A DNA stretch of 64,000 nt from Clostridium_AB sp036639235 (GTDB taxonomy: Bacteria > Bacillota > Clostridia > Clostridiales > Caloramatoraceae), in the NCBI RefSeq assembly GCF_036639235.1, contig NZ_JAVWJB010000002.1:1-64000 (forward strand), read 5' to 3'. How positions within the stretch are numbered: position 1 is the first letter of the stretch; the number at the start of each line of letters is the position of its first letter. The notes below the pieces were generated by a model, which was not told the origin of the DNA, did no database searches, and saw only the letters and a program-made list of their open reading frames with translations. Made by a program: the position numbers and the translations under genes. Shown here one piece after another: positions 7,609 to 16,242 of the stretch.

Positions 7609-7672
7609 TAATATTTCCTCCTTATTAGACACTCATAGGAAACAAACGTCCCAGCGGAATGCCCGTAATTGA
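7609..7672 (-). promoter_or_regulatory. Probable L19 leader (autoregulatory 5' UTR)
   Basis: The roughly 64-base untranslated leader between the rplS promoter and start can fold as nested hairpins: CAUUC pairs with GAGUG outside, GGGA with UCCU inside, just before the AAGGAGG site. Position and layout fit the ribosomal L19 leader known from Firmicutes, where L19 is thought to control its own mRNA. Base pairing was judged by eye. Confidence 0.5.
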
Positions 7673-7679
7673 CATTGAA

Positions 7680-7708
7680 ATTATATCACATATAAAATAT
7701 TATATCAA
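7680..7708 (-). promoter_or_regulatory. Promoter of rplS
   Basis: TTGATA (7703-7708) and TATAAT (7680-7685) are separated by exactly 17 bases on the minus strand, just past the trmD stop. Confidence 0.8.
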
Positions 7709-7711
7709 CTT

Positions 7712-8440
7712 TTATTTGTTTTCAGATAATTTCTTAATAAATCCTATATCTTTTTTTGTAAGGTTAGCCTTCTTTAATAGATCTGGTCTATTCTCATATG
7801 TGATTTTAAGGCTCATTTCGTGTCTCCACTTGTCTATATTAGAGTGGTGACCTGATAGTAGCACACTAGGTACTTCCTTGCCTCTAAAGACCTCTGGCCT
7901 TGTATACTGTGGATACTCAAGTAAAGAGTTTGAAAAAGATTCATCTTCATAACTTTCACTTTTTGAAAGTACACCATCTACAAGTCTTGAAATAGCATCA
8001 ATAATAACCATAGTTGGTATTTCTCCACCTGTTAATACAAAATCACCAATAGACATCTGCTCATCTACAAGGTCTAAAACCCTTTCATCTACTCCTTCAT
8101 AATGTCCACATAAAAATAATACATGATCCTTCTTAGAAAGAGTCTTTGCAGAGTCTTGATTAAATACAGTTCCCCTAGGTGAAAGATATATAGTATATGG
8201 CTTATATCCATATAACTTCTCAATATATTCAATAGCATCATATATAGGTTGAGGCTGCATTACCATACCAGCTCCTCCGCCATATGGGTAATCATCAACC
8301 TTTTTATGTTTATTAGTAGAAAAATCTCTAATATCATGTACATTAATGCTAATAATATCTTTCTCTTTTGCTCTTTTTATTATACTAGATTCAAAAACAT
8401 TAAACATTTCTGGGAATAAAGTTAGGATGTCAAACTTCAT
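7712..8440 (-). CDS. trmD: tRNA (guanine-N1-)-methyltransferase TrmD
   Basis: 242 residues, normal for TrmD, which methylates G37 of tRNAs reading CNN-type and related codons. The start MKFDILTLFPEMF, the central YGGGAGMVMQPQP, the knot region LCGHYEGVDERVLD, and SIGDFVLTGGEIPTM are all family hallmarks of the SPOUT trefoil-knot SAM-binding site. It overlaps rimM by 4 bases (ATGA) and forms a coupled pair with it. Confidence 0.97.
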   Translation of the reverse strand: MKFDILTLFPEMFNVFESSIIKRAKEKDIISINVHDIRDFSTNKHKKVDDYPYGGGAGMVMQPQPIYDAIEYIEKLYGYKPYTIYLSPRGTVFNQDSAKTLSKKDHVLFLCGHYEGVDERVLDLVDEQMSIGDFVLTGGEIPTMVIIDAISRLVDGVLSKSESYEDESFSNSLLEYPQYTRPEVFRGKEVPSVLLSGHHSNIDKWRHEMSLKITYENRPDLLKKANLTKKDIGFIKKLSENK

Positions 8441-8949
8441 ATTAACCCCTCAAGTATATGAACCTTCATAATTCTTGCTTCAATATCTATATCTAATATA
8501 ACGTCTTTAATAGCTGGTAATAAAATGTTTTTCTTATGATTTGGGCTCTTAACCTCGTATACATCATTACTTCCTGTTGGAAATACTGATACTAATACTC
8601 CAAGTTCCTCACCCTCATCAGTTATAACATTCATACCTATAAGATCTGCAATAAAATAAGCGTCATCTGGAAGCTTAACTGCATTATCTCTATCAACGTA
8701 TATATACTCTTGTCTAAGCTTTTCAGCGTCATTTACAGTGTTAATTCCCTTAAGTTTAATTACAGGAAACTCCTTAACAAACTTAACTGATTCGATTTCT
8801 ATCGAATCAAATTTAACCTCATCCTTTGTAGTAAATACGCTCTTTAGCTTAGTGTATCTCTTATAATCGTCTGTTAAAGGATATACCTTAACTTCTCCTC
8901 TAACACCATGAGGCTTTAAAATTTGACCAACTTTCAAATAGTTTCTCAT
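8437..8949 (-). CDS. rimM: Ribosome maturation factor RimM
   Basis: 170 residues. The N-terminal RimM barrel (LKVGQILKPHGVRGEVKVYP) is followed by a PRC-barrel (IGMNVITDEGEELGVLVSVF...DVYEVK, ending ILLPAIKDVI). RimM binds S19 and helps fold the 3' domain of 16S rRNA. Its ATG follows the KhpA-proximal terminator, and the gene is translationally coupled to trmD. Confidence 0.95.
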   Translation of the reverse strand: MRNYLKVGQILKPHGVRGEVKVYPLTDDYKRYTKLKSVFTTKDEVKFDSIEIESVKFVKEFPVIKLKGINTVNDAEKLRQEYIYVDRDNAVKLPDDAYFIADLIGMNVITDEGEELGVLVSVFPTGSNDVYEVKSPNHKKNILLPAIKDVILDIDIEARIMKVHILEGLI

Positions 8950-8970
8950 GTTATACCACCTTTACATACT

Positions 8971-8999
8971 AAAAAGAGTTAGGACTACCCCTAACTCTT
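8971..8999 (-). terminator. Terminator between khpA and rimM
   Basis: AAGAGTTAGG (8974-8983) pairs with CCTAACTCTT (8990-8999) over a 6-base loop, followed by TTTTT on the minus strand. It would limit read-through from rpsP-khpA into rimM-trmD. Confidence 0.75.
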
Positions 9000-9000
9000 C

Positions 9001-9228
9001 TTATACTATATCAACAACTACTTTTTTATTCTCTTTAGTAGCCGCCGCCTTAACAACAGATCTGATCGCCTTAGCAATTCTTCCCTGTTTTCCGATTACT
9101 TTCCCCATATCATCAGGATGTACATTTAACTCAATTGTTATAACTCCATCCCTATCTGAAGTAGTAACCTTAACGGCATCTGGATTGTCAACTAGAGCTA
9201 TTGCAATAGTTTTAACTAGTTCACTCAC
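9001..9228 (-). CDS. khpA: KH domain RNA-binding protein KhpA (YlqC)
   Basis: 75 residues forming a single KH domain with the GxxG loop in DDMGKVIGKQGRIAKAIR. In Firmicutes this protein pairs with KhpB and binds many RNAs, influencing cell size and division. The start is GTG at 9228 with GGAGGTGG about 6 bases upstream; an ATG two codons earlier in another frame is closed at once by TGA. It lies between rpsP and rimM, the conserved position. Confidence 0.93.
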   Translation of the reverse strand: MSELVKTIAIALVDNPDAVKVTTSDRDGVITIELNVHPDDMGKVIGKQGRIAKAIRSVVKAAATKENKKVVVDIV

Positions 9229-9245
9229 AGCATGCCACCTCCTAA

Positions 9246-9491
9246 TTATTCTGTTATTCCAGCCTTCTTAAGAAGTCCCTTAACAGTGTCTGAAGGTTGT
9301 GCACCCTTAGCTATCCAGCTCTTAGCCTTGTCACCATCGATTTTAATTAATGATGGTTCAACTAGTGGGTTGTAGAATCCGATCTCTTCGATGAACTTTC
9401 CATCTCTTGGTGATCTTGAATCAGCTACAACTACTCTGTAGAAAGGAGCCTTCTTAGCACCCATTCTTCTTAGTCTGATCTTTACTGCCAT
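9246..9491 (-). CDS. rpsP: 30S ribosomal protein S16
   Basis: 81 residues beginning MAVKIRLRRMGAKKAPFYRVVVADSR in character (basic start, then the FYRVV and SPRDGKFIEEIGFYNP signatures of S16). S16 is an early-binding protein of the 30S body. It lies 33 bases downstream of ffh with its own GGAGG site, and 17 bases upstream of khpA. Confidence 0.96.
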   Translation of the reverse strand: MAVKIRLRRMGAKKAPFYRVVVADSRSPRDGKFIEEIGFYNPLVEPSLIKIDGDKAKSWIAKGAQPSDTVKGLLKKAGITE

Positions 9492-9524
9492 AATATTTTC
9501 ACCTCCTTGGTAATTTAAAAAGAT

Positions 9525-10865
9525 TTATTTAAATAAAGGAAATTTAAACTTTCCTTTTTTCATGTTTTTTTGCATATCTCCAAATTGCTTCATAAGTTTC
9601 TTAGACTGTTCAAATTGGTTAAGAATCTTATTAACATGTTGGATAGTTGTTCCTGAACCTGCTGCTATTCTACGCTTTCTACTTGCATTAATAATAGATG
9701 GTTGTTGTCTTTCTTTAGTTGTCATTGAGCTTATAATAGCTTCAACTCTAAAGATTTCTCTTTCATCTATATTAACATCCTTCAACTTACCTGAATCCAT
9801 ACCTGGAATCATTCCCATTAAGTCCTTAACAGAACCTAACTTCTTCATTTGTCTAAGTTGATCTAGAAAATCTTCTAGGTTATATTGCTTTGACATCATC
9901 TTGTCATGTAGTTCTAAAGCCTTTTTCTCATCGATGCTCTCTTGAGCCTTCTCAATAAGACTTAGTACATCACCCATTCCAAGAATTCTTGATGCCATTC
10001 TATCTGGATGGAATACTTCGAAGTCTGAAAGCTTCTCACCTACACCGGCAAACTTAATAGGTTTCCCTGTTACAGCCTTAACCGATATGGCAGCTCCCCC
10101 TCTTGTATCACCATCAAGCTTAGTTAACACAACGCCTGATAAATCAAGTGATTCATTAAAGTGTTCTGCAACATTTACAGCATCTTGTCCTGTCATAGCG
10201 TCTATAACAAGTAGAATCTCATGTGGACTTACCTCAGCCTTAACTGACTTAAGTTCATCCATTAAGGTATCATCTATGTGAAGTCTTCCTGCTGTATCGA
10301 TAATTACTATATCATTACCTTGCTTGCTAGCATTTTCAATACCAGCCTTAGCTATGTCTACAGGAGAAACCTTATCACCTAGTGAAAACACAGGAACTTC
10401 AATACCATTACCTAATATCTGAAGCTGCTTAATTGCTGCCGGTCTGTAAACATCACCTGCAACAAGCAGTGGTTTTTTACCTTGTTTCTTAAGATGTAGT
10501 GCAAGTTTACCAGCCATTGTGGTTTTACCAGCACCTTGAAGACCTACAAGCATTATAACTGTTGGTGGTTTAGAAGATATAGTAATTTTACTTTCTTCCT
10601 TACCCATTAGTTCGATAAGCTCTTCGTTAACTATTTTAACAACATGCTGTCCTGGGGTTAAGCTTTCCATAACCTCCGCTCCAACTGCTCTCTCACTAAT
10701 CTTCTTTACAAAGGTCTTAACTACTTTAAAGTTAACATCTGCCTCAAGTAAGGCAAGCTTAACTTCTCTCATAGCTTCCTTTACATCTTTTTCAGTAAGT
10801 TTTCCTTTTCCTTTTAACTTTTTAAAAGCGTCTTGTAGTTTTGAAGTTAATCCCTCAAAAGCCAT
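9525..10865 (-). CDS. ffh: Signal recognition particle protein Ffh
   Basis: 446 residues with the N-domain, the G-domain P-loop GLQGAGKTT (108-116), DTAGR and TKLDGDTRGG, then a methionine-rich M-domain from about 330 (MIPGM, SMTTKERQQP, RKRRIAAGSG). It binds 4.5S/SRP RNA and signal sequences and docks with FtsY. It is followed 12 bases upstream by ylxM, its regulator, in one transcript. Confidence 0.97.
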   Translation of the reverse strand: MAFEGLTSKLQDAFKKLKGKGKLTEKDVKEAMREVKLALLEADVNFKVVKTFVKKISERAVGAEVMESLTPGQHVVKIVNEELIELMGKEESKITISSKPPTVIMLVGLQGAGKTTMAGKLALHLKKQGKKPLLVAGDVYRPAAIKQLQILGNGIEVPVFSLGDKVSPVDIAKAGIENASKQGNDIVIIDTAGRLHIDDTLMDELKSVKAEVSPHEILLVIDAMTGQDAVNVAEHFNESLDLSGVVLTKLDGDTRGGAAISVKAVTGKPIKFAGVGEKLSDFEVFHPDRMASRILGMGDVLSLIEKAQESIDEKKALELHDKMMSKQYNLEDFLDQLRQMKKLGSVKDLMGMIPGMDSGKLKDVNIDEREIFRVEAIISSMTTKERQQPSIINASRKRRIAAGSGTTIQHVNKILNQFEQSKKLMKQFGDMQKNMKKGKFKFPLFK

Positions 10866-10877
10866 ACAATGCCCTCC

Positions 10878-11210
10878 TTACATATTTATAAGCTCATTTA
10901 GTATTCCCAGAGCCTTAAAGGAGTTTTCATCGTTATTATCTTTCAAAAGTGTTTCGATTTCTACCATTTTTGATTTCTGGTAGTTAAATCTCTCTACAAG
11001 TCCTAACTCCTTCTCATATCCTTTTAAGACTTTTTCACTTCTTTTAATTACATCATGAACAGCTTGCCTTGATACTCCAAGTTCTTCTGATATCTCACTC
11101 AGTGACATATCCTCTTCATAATGATAAGACATAATAAGTCTTTGCTTGTCTGTGAGTAATCCTCCGTAAAAGTCTAAGAGAAGTATTACTTCGTTAAAGC
11201 TATCTACCAT
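10878..11210 (-). CDS. ylxM: YlxM family putative helix-turn-helix protein
   Basis: 110 residues. LLLDFYGGLLTDKQRLIMSYHYEEDMSL is the family start and SLSEISEELGVSRQAVHDVIKRSEK is a sigma-70 region 4-like helix-turn-helix. YlxM is co-encoded with ffh and in streptococci modulates SRP assembly. I start at the ATG at 11210, 10 bases after AGGGA; the GTG three codons earlier is adjacent to that site. It is the first gene after the promoter at 11231. Confidence 0.92.
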   Translation of the reverse strand: MVDSFNEVILLLDFYGGLLTDKQRLIMSYHYEEDMSLSEISEELGVSRQAVHDVIKRSEKVLKGYEKELGLVERFNYQKSKMVEIETLLKDNNDENSFKALGILNELINM

Positions 11211-11230
11211 TCTTAACACATCCCTAATTG

Positions 11231-11260
11231 ATAATAACAGATATGATTTGCATCTGTCAA
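11231..11260 (-). promoter_or_regulatory. Promoter of the ylxM-ffh operon
   Basis: A consensus -35 TTGACA (11255-11260) and -10 TATTAT (11231-11236) are separated by 18 bases. The -35 lies in one arm of an inverted repeat (TCTGT-AAGTA / TACTT-ACAGA, 11253-11278). Confidence 0.75.
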
Positions 11261-11285
11261 GTATTTTTACTTAACAGATAAAAAA

Positions 11286-12194
11286 TTATTGAAATAGGGC
11301 TTCCGCAAATGCCTTTGGATTAAATTCCTGAAGATCCTCTATTCCTTCTCCAACTCCTATCATCTTAACTGGAACCTGAAGTTCACTTGCTATTGACACA
11401 ACAACTCCACCCTTTGCAGTACCATCTAGTTTAGTAAGTATTAGTCCCGATACGTCTGATACCTCCATAAACTGCTTTGCTTGTAATAATGCATTTTGTC
11501 CTGTTGTTGAATCAAGAACAAGGAATGTTTCCTTAAGAGCTTCTGGGTACTCTCGCTCTATTATTTTATTAATTTTTCTAAGCTCTTCCATAAGATTTTT
11601 TTTGTTATGTAATCTACCTGCAGTATCACATATTAAAACATCTAATTTTTTAGCCTTTGCTGATTGTACAGCATCAAATATAACTGCTGCTGGATCAGAA
11701 CCCTCCTGATGCTTAATAACATCAATATTTGATCTTTGTCCCCATACTTGAAGCTGGTCAATAGCTGCTGCCCTGAATGTATCTCCTGCAGCTAGCCCTA
11801 CCTTAAGACCCTTGTCCTTTAAGTAGTTTGCCATTTTACCTATTGAAGTTGTCTTACCAACCCCATTTACTCCTACTACTAAGTATATAGCAGGTGTTGT
11901 AGCTGGTACAACCGTTTTTATATCTTCACCTAAAATTTCTGAAATAATCTCCTGTAATAACCCTTTAACCTCTGTTGATTCTGTAGCTTTTGTTTTCTTA
12001 ACCTTGTCCTTAAGCATTTCCATAACTTTTTCAGTTGTTTCAAATCCCATATCGGACATAATTAATACTTCTTCAAGTTCTTCATAAAGGTCATCATCTA
12101 TCTTAGTGTTAAAAGATATTATCTCTTCAACTTTTTCAGTGATTCCTTTACTTGTTTTTTTAAGTCCTTCTTTCAGTCTGTCAAACCAGCTCAT
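11286..12194 (-). CDS. ftsY: Signal recognition particle receptor FtsY
   Basis: 302 residues, the short form typical of Firmicutes. The start MSWFDRLKEGLKK is an amphipathic membrane-targeting helix. The NG domain has the P-loop GVNGVGKTTSIGK, DTFRAAA, DTAGRL and TKLDGTAKGG. FtsY docks SRP-ribosome complexes at the membrane. It begins directly after the smc stop with no gap, so the two are probably cotranscribed. Confidence 0.97.
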   Translation of the reverse strand: MSWFDRLKEGLKKTSKGITEKVEEIISFNTKIDDDLYEELEEVLIMSDMGFETTEKVMEMLKDKVKKTKATESTEVKGLLQEIISEILGEDIKTVVPATTPAIYLVVGVNGVGKTTSIGKMANYLKDKGLKVGLAAGDTFRAAAIDQLQVWGQRSNIDVIKHQEGSDPAAVIFDAVQSAKAKKLDVLICDTAGRLHNKKNLMEELRKINKIIEREYPEALKETFLVLDSTTGQNALLQAKQFMEVSDVSGLILTKLDGTAKGGVVVSIASELQVPVKMIGVGEGIEDLQEFNPKAFAEALFQ

Positions 12195-15100
12195 TTATTT
12201 TCCTCCTTCAAGCTTAAGTGATATCATCTTAGATACACCCTTTTCCTCCATAGTAACTCCATATAGACAATCCGCTGCTGCCATAGAGCCCTTTCTATGA
12301 GTAATTATAATAAATTGTGTGTTTCTTGCATACTCTTTTAGGAACTTAGCATATCTATTTACGTTTGCATCATCAAGTGCCGCCTCTATTTCATCAAGTA
12401 CACAAAATGGAGTAGGTTTCATTTTAAGTATTGCAAAAACAAGTGCAATAGCCGAAAGTCCCTTTTCCCCACCTGATAAAAGTGTTAAACTTTGAAGCTT
12501 TTTCCCTGGTGGCTGTACAATAATATCTATTCCTGATGTTAAAGGATCATCTCCCTCCATCTTAAGGTCCGCATATCCACCACCAAATAGTTCCTTAAAT
12601 GTAGCTGAGAAGTTCTCCCTCATAATCTTAAACCTATCTACAAACTGCTCCCTCATCTTAACAGTCATCTCTTCAATAACTTCCATAAGTGATGACTCTG
12701 CATTTTGAAGATCCTCTTTTTGAGTAGTTAAGAATTCATATCTTTCTACTACCTTTTTGTATTCTTCAATAGCATTAATATTAATATTTCCAAGGGTTTT
12801 GATTTCCCCCTTAATATCCTGCACTTTTTTTATTTCGTCTTTTATAGATTCTATTGGCACCTTAGCATTTAAAGCCTCTGGAATTGTATATTCATAGTCT
12901 TCCCAAAGCTTTGACTTTAAGCCTTCAATTTCTATTTCTAGTTTTGAAGTTTGTATTTCAAATTTATGAATACTTTCTATTAAGGATGTAATAGACTCCT
13001 CTGTCTTACTTAGTGATGTTTCTATAAATTCTCTCTTTTCACTACTTTCCTTTTTAGACTGTTCAACCTCATAAATTTTATTCTTCATTGTTATAACAGT
13101 TGTTGATATGTTTTGTATCTCAATTATTATTTTCTTAGTTTCATCTTGAGTTGCAACAATTGTTGATTCCATATCATTAATTTTACTTGAGAAGATATTA
13201 ATCCTTCTTTCATGGGTAGCTTTTTCTCTGTCTAGGGATTCTATTTTATCTTCTATACCCTCAATAGACTTCTTAACTTCTGTAAGATTTATTTTAACCT
13301 TAGTAATTCTTTCTTGTACCTCTTCCTTAACTACTCCTTTTTCTCTATGTTTTCCTGTTAATAGCTCTATTTCACTATCTAGTTCCTTTTGCATAGCTAA
13401 AAGTTTTTCTTTCTCAGTTGATACACTTTTTAAGAATTCTTTGTTTTTAGATACTTCAATCTCAATATGTTCACCTTCTATATTAAGGTCCTTAATATCT
13501 TCCTCTGACAATTCAATATTGCTTTTTGTTAATACTATTTTTGACTTTTCACTATTAAATCTAGATAGTACTTCTTGATATCTTTCTTGAATAGATGCAA
13601 TACTTTCATTTGAAGATTTAATTATACATTTAATATCCTCTATGCTGCCCTCTACATTTGAAAGCTTATCTTTATATGATTTTATTTCCTCTTCAAGTGT
13701 TAATATAGTATTCTTTCTTGAAATAAGACCGCTGTTTTTAAGGTTACTACTCCCCCCTGTATATGAACCACCTGAGTTAATAACATCTCCTTCAAGTGTT
13801 ACTATTCTAAAAGAATAGTCCGTTGCCTTTGCAATTTCTCTAGCTGCTACTAAGTTATCACAAATAATAACCCTTGAAAGTAAGTTTTTCACAACATTTG
13901 AAAATACTTTATCATATTCTACAATATCACTTGCTATACCTTTAAACCCTTTAATAGATTTAATATTTTCTTTAATAAAACTCTCTCTTGATTTAATAAC
14001 CGTTAATGGATAAAATGTGGCTCTTCCAAGCTTGTTAGACTTTAGATATTCAATAGCATTTTTTGCTATATCCTCATCCTTAACCACTATATTTTGTAGA
14101 GCTCCACTTAGTGTTGTTTCAATAGCAATTTCAAAGCCCTTTGGAACTGAAATAATTTCGTTAATTGTTCCAAATACCTTTTCCCTATCTGTATATCTTT
14201 TCATAACAGACTTAACAGCACGACTAAATCCCTCCATGTCATTTTCCATGGCAGAAAGTGCTGAGTATTTAGCTTCCCTTTGCTTTAAAGCATCGTAAAT
14301 ACCACTTCTTTCTCGATTTAATGAACTTAGTGTATTTTCATACTCAACTAGTGATAACTTTGATGACTCTATTGAAGCCTTTGAAGAATTTAATTCCTCT
14401 TCAATTTCATTAAGATTTTCATTCATTTCCTTAATCTCATTAAGTAAAGCATTTTTTCTCTCAAGTTTAATAGACTTTTCTCTTTCAATTTGAGTTTTTC
14501 TATTTTCTAGATTTTTAATATTAATCTCACTTGAATTTTCCCTATTAGAAACCCCACTTAAGTCTTTAAGTATTTGAATCGAATCTGCTTTTTTACTATC
14601 TATTAATTTTTCACTTTCGTTAAAGTCTTGATATGTAGCATTAAATTCATTTTCTTCACTTAATAACTTATCTTCTATTTCTTTAAACTTAAGCTTTTCT
14701 ACAGATAGAAGATTTTTATATTCCTTTGTACTTGAAATAATATTCTTAATCGTAGACTTCTCTTCTTCGATTTCTTCCTTTATTCTTTCCTTTTCCTTAA
14801 CAAGATTATCATGTCTTTCATTTAGAAGCTTAAGGTTACCCTGCTTGCCTTCAAAGTTTTTTTCCATTTCGTTCATATTCTTGTTAGTTTCACTAAATGA
14901 TTCCTCAATAGATTTTATCTCTTCTTTTAAAGTTTCATACTGAAGCGTTAATTCAAGCTTCTTCTCTTCATATTGAGATTTTGTATTCTTTAAAGATGCT
15001 TCCTCCGCTTTAAGCTTTTTAAGTCTTTCTAATAATTCTCCATAATTATGGGCTATAAGATTAATTTCAGCACTTTTTAAAGAATCTCTAAGTGATAAAA

Positions 15101-15743
15101 ACTTTCTCGCACTTTCACTTTGTTTTTTAAGAGGTTCTATTTGATTTTCAAGTTCTTCTATAATATCATCCACTCTCAAAAGATTTTGCCTAGTATTTTC
15201 AAGCCTTCTTTCAGCTTCATTTTTTCTCCACTTATACTTAACTATACCTGCAGCCTCTTCAAATAAATGTCTTCTATCCTCTGATCTTGTACTTAGTATC
15301 TCTTCAATTTTGCCTTGTCCAATAAGTGAATATCCATCTTTCCCTATACCAGTATCCATAAACACTTCAAGTATATCCTTTAGTCTACACTGGGTTCCAT
15401 TTATGTAGTATTCACTTTCACCTGTTCTATATAGTCTTCTTTTAACAGTTATCTCACTATACTCAAAATCAATAAGACCATCTGCATTATCGATTACAAG
15501 AGTTACCTCTGCAAATCCAAGTGCTCCTCTTTTTTGAGTACCTGCAAAAATAACATCTTCCATTTTTCCACCACGAAGGCTTTTTGCACTTTGTTCCCCA
15601 AGTACCCACTTAATAGCATCTGCTATATTACTTTTTCCACTACCATTAGGTCCTACAACTGCTGTAATCCCTTTTTCAAAATCTAATTCTATTTTATCTG
15701 CAAAGGACTTAAATCCTTTAACTTCTATTTTCTTTAGGTACAT
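12195..15743 (-). CDS. smc: Chromosome segregation protein SMC
   Basis: 1182 residues, full length. An N-terminal head with Walker A GPNGSGKSN (about 32-40) is followed by a coiled coil, a hinge near residues 500-660 (ending GSYTGGSSN), a second coiled coil, and a C-terminal head with the signature LSGGEKGLSA and Walker B FCVLDEIEAALDDAN. SMC with ScpA/B condenses and separates chromosomes. It abuts ftsY and is preceded by two hairpin terminators that isolate it from spoVS. Confidence 0.97.
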   Translation of the reverse strand: MYLKKIEVKGFKSFADKIELDFEKGITAVVGPNGSGKSNIADAIKWVLGEQSAKSLRGGKMEDVIFAGTQKRGALGFAEVTLVIDNADGLIDFEYSEITVKRRLYRTGESEYYINGTQCRLKDILEVFMDTGIGKDGYSLIGQGKIEEILSTRSEDRRHLFEEAAGIVKYKWRKNEAERRLENTRQNLLRVDDIIEELENQIEPLKKQSESARKFLSLRDSLKSAEINLIAHNYGELLERLKKLKAEEASLKNTKSQYEEKKLELTLQYETLKEEIKSIEESFSETNKNMNEMEKNFEGKQGNLKLLNERHDNLVKEKERIKEEIEEEKSTIKNIISSTKEYKNLLSVEKLKFKEIEDKLLSEENEFNATYQDFNESEKLIDSKKADSIQILKDLSGVSNRENSSEINIKNLENRKTQIEREKSIKLERKNALLNEIKEMNENLNEIEEELNSSKASIESSKLSLVEYENTLSSLNRERSGIYDALKQREAKYSALSAMENDMEGFSRAVKSVMKRYTDREKVFGTINEIISVPKGFEIAIETTLSGALQNIVVKDEDIAKNAIEYLKSNKLGRATFYPLTVIKSRESFIKENIKSIKGFKGIASDIVEYDKVFSNVVKNLLSRVIICDNLVAAREIAKATDYSFRIVTLEGDVINSGGSYTGGSSNLKNSGLISRKNTILTLEEEIKSYKDKLSNVEGSIEDIKCIIKSSNESIASIQERYQEVLSRFNSEKSKIVLTKSNIELSEEDIKDLNIEGEHIEIEVSKNKEFLKSVSTEKEKLLAMQKELDSEIELLTGKHREKGVVKEEVQERITKVKINLTEVKKSIEGIEDKIESLDREKATHERRINIFSSKINDMESTIVATQDETKKIIIEIQNISTTVITMKNKIYEVEQSKKESSEKREFIETSLSKTEESITSLIESIHKFEIQTSKLEIEIEGLKSKLWEDYEYTIPEALNAKVPIESIKDEIKKVQDIKGEIKTLGNININAIEEYKKVVERYEFLTTQKEDLQNAESSLMEVIEEMTVKMREQFVDRFKIMRENFSATFKELFGGGYADLKMEGDDPLTSGIDIIVQPPGKKLQSLTLLSGGEKGLSAIALVFAILKMKPTPFCVLDEIEAALDDANVNRYAKFLKEYARNTQFIIITHRKGSMAAADCLYGVTMEEKGVSKMISLKLEGGK

Positions 15744-15775
15744 AACTACACCTCATAATTAAAGTAGGAATTTTA

Positions 15776-15806
15776 ATAAAAAAGGGATTTACCTTGGCAA
15801 ATCCCT
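15776..15806 (-). terminator. Terminator upstream of smc
   Basis: AGGGATTT (15783-15790) pairs with AAATCCCT (15799-15806), with additional CC/GG pairing in the apex and TTTTTT following on the minus strand. It lies in the spoVS-smc gap and is the second terminator there. Confidence 0.8.
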
Positions 15807-15880
15807 AAAATTCTAATTTAATTGTAATTTTATTATTCTTCATTGTCAACTTAACAAGAAAAATATGATTATGTGCATAT

Positions 15881-15904
15881 AAAAAGGCTGCATATGCAGC
15901 CTTT
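15881..15904 (-). terminator. Terminator of spoVS
   Basis: The perfect palindrome AAAGGCTGCAT/ATGCAGCCTTT (15883-15904) is followed on the minus strand by a T tract, directly after the spoVS stop codon. Confidence 0.8.
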
Positions 15905-15906
15905 AA

Positions 15907-16167
15907 TTATCTTGCTTCTACTATAAACTTAATAGCAGTTCTTTCTTCTCCCTCAATACTAATTTCAGAAAAAGCAGGAATAACCACTAAATCTATTCCG
16001 TTTGGTGCTACGAATCCTCTTGTAATTGCAATAGCCTTAACAGCTTGATTAACAGCTCCAGCTCCAACAGCTTGAACCTCTGCTGCAACTTTTTCTCTAA
16101 GTACGGCAGCAAGTGCCCCCGCTACTGCTTTTGGTTGTGATTGTGCTGATACCTTTAATATTTCCAT
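15907..16167 (-). CDS. spoVS: Stage V sporulation protein S
   Basis: 86 residues, full length, with the highly conserved start MEILKVSAQSQPKAVAGAL, then VQAVGAGAVNQAVKAIAI and a C-terminal FIVEAR. SpoVS is an Alba-like small protein needed for the passage from stage V of sporulation in Bacillus; its biochemistry is unsettled. AGAAGGAGG lies upstream. It sits between smc and a radical SAM gene and has its own terminator, so it is probably expressed independently. Confidence 0.96.
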   Translation of the reverse strand: MEILKVSAQSQPKAVAGALAAVLREKVAAEVQAVGAGAVNQAVKAIAITRGFVAPNGIDLVVIPAFSEISIEGEERTAIKFIVEAR

Positions 16168-16242
16168 TCTACATGTCCTCCTTCTAAATAGGTATATTAC
16201 TTATGTAGTTAATATTTCTTTATATTAACAGTAATTCCTTCT

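Noticed and set aside
16208..16229. Inverted repeat GTTAATAT/ATATTAAC before spoVS
   Set aside because: AT-rich, no T tract and no known regulator match; likely chance, though a weak operator cannot be excluded.
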